Shown here one piece after another: positions 19,694 through 20,650 of a DNA stretch of 20,650 nucleotides. Numbering within the stretch: position 1 is the stretch's first letter; the number at the start of each line of letters is the position of its first letter. This DNA comes from Apostichopus parvimensis. Taxonomy: Eukaryota; Echinodermata; Holothuroidea; Aspidochirotida; Stichopodidae. The position numbers were made by a program, and so were the translations under genes. The stretch covers positions 32,993 to 53,642 of the forward strand of contig KN883639.1 in the NCBI GenBank assembly GCA_000934455.1, read 5' to 3'. The notes below the pieces were generated by a model. It made no database searches and was not told the DNA's origin. It was given only the letters and a program-made list of their open reading frames with translations.

Positions 19694-20650
19694 TCCCACC
19701 TACATTCCCATTATGGTCCGAAAACTTGTGATTTTTAGTAGTCATTACTTATCCCTTGTTTGCTGCCAGTTCTGTAGAGATGCTCCTGTATTGGGAGGGG
19801 TTGGTTCTCCCACCGGACTTAGTCCTTGGAAATTTGGAATCCCCCACCCCCACCATCTCAATGACAATTTATATGAACCGCATGATGGCATTATTTGTGG
19901 AAAATATTTCATATTTGAGCATTTTTCTCAAGTGTATGTCAATTGTTCTGCACCTTTTTAAACCCCCTCTCCCTCCGAGTTGTAGCATATTAATGCAAAG
20001 ATCACATTCCAAGCTGTCAGTTTTGTACATTGTGGAAGAGTTACCACTTGCCCAGCCACCATCATCCTCCTGTGTTTAAAATCTAGGGTATTGATTACTG
20101 GCAACTTTAAATGGCTCTATTCCTTTCATACAGGTTTGTACTTCTTGCCCATACATATCTGGTAATCATATTGCTGCTTGAAGACACGGCTGGGTCCTGC
20201 GTACATTTCTGTCAATCCTTGACTGTATAAACTTTGCTCTGAATGGTTCGGTTTAGCGATGTTCTGATGTACATTAATTGCAACAATAGTTAATAGTCTG
20301 TCAGCTAGACTAAAGTCCCTCAAACCACTCTTTGTTCTGACAATTTGTGATTGAAAAGTATAACTATATATATCTCAGCATCAAACTTGTGCAGAATTTA
20401 TGAAACAAATTTTTGTCAATTTTGCCCACTCAGCCACTTTTTCGTTCATCTTTAATTGTCCCACGGAGGTCTTATTGGGGTGTAGCGATGAGATAAAGCT
20501 CTCGGCAAAACTTTGCCACAAAATTTGCCGTTTGAATTTAAATACAGGTGATGTTGAATTTATTCTTTGGCCTGCTGCTGTACATAGTGGAATTGGGGTG
20601 AATGATGAATGTGTTTGCACAAGCTCTTGTGAGCTTTTTACGGGTTTTTT

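Larger units (their letters stand above)
13571..20650. other. Non-coding, presumed intron or intergenic
   Basis: Contains the hairpins, repeat copy B, the inverted repeat near 15.2 kb, the poly-G-headed repeat and several microsatellites. Open frames are short, mutually overlapping and unrecognised. No poly(A) site or gene end can be assigned with confidence among the many AATAAA-like words. Confidence 0.45.

Noticed and set aside
1-20650. Prokaryotic operon, phage, CRISPR or plasmid content
   Set aside because: No long collinear frames, no ribosome-binding-site pattern, no regularly spaced repeats; splice signals and microsatellites indicate an animal genome.

Overview
This window looks like non-coding DNA, mostly intron, from inside a large gene of an invertebrate animal. 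It is AT-rich, has few CpGs, and carries many simple repeats and G or C homopolymer runs. No frame on either strand is long and coherent enough to be a bacterial, viral or intact transposon gene. There is no operon structure, CRISPR array, rRNA or recognisable tRNA. The texture (long introns, frequent poly-G/poly-C and TA/GT/AG microsatellites) would suit an echinoderm or another marine deuterostome, but that is an impression and not a measured assignment.

The one well-supported genic feature is a 66-nt internal exon on the + strand at 9776-9841. It has a branch-point-like sequence, a long pyrimidine tract ending in CATAG and an AAG|GTAAGT donor. It is open in a single frame for exactly 22 codons, phase 0 at both ends. 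I do not recognise the peptide. If no other exon lies in the window, the flanking introns exceed 9.7 kb and 10.8 kb. Weaker gene candidates are a 29-nt microexon (2665-2693), a 151-codon open frame (4881-5336), and a CpG-richer island (10515-10775) with a YY1-type site followed by a short acidic, Met-initiated open frame that might be an alternative promoter and first exon.

Region by region: 1-4800 is simple-repeat-rich non-coding DNA. 4814-4895 holds a tiny retroposed insertion with a perfect 16-bp target-site duplication. 5340-9775 holds a GTTAAA tandem array, a cluster of four TAATTA homeodomain cores (6439-6473), and a near-perfect 36-bp palindrome with a related second copy (8188-8415). 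9776-9841 is the exon. 9842-20650 holds the CpG-richer island, a possible enhancer at 13265-13570 (TCF/LEF-like, TEAD-like and GTCACGTGAC sites), two hairpins near 14.2 and 14.7 kb, two diverged copies of a dispersed repeat (about 11.36 and 15.0 kb), a poly-G-headed degenerate repeat (16527-16825), and several microsatellites.

A heptamer, TACTGTA/TACAGTA, occurs about 23 times between 4.1 and 18.4 kb and not at all, by eye, in the outer parts. I found no convincing new multi-gene system. The observations worth checking are the unassigned exon, the miniature retroinsertion, the palindromic repeat pair, the heptamer excess, and the possible regulatory clusters.
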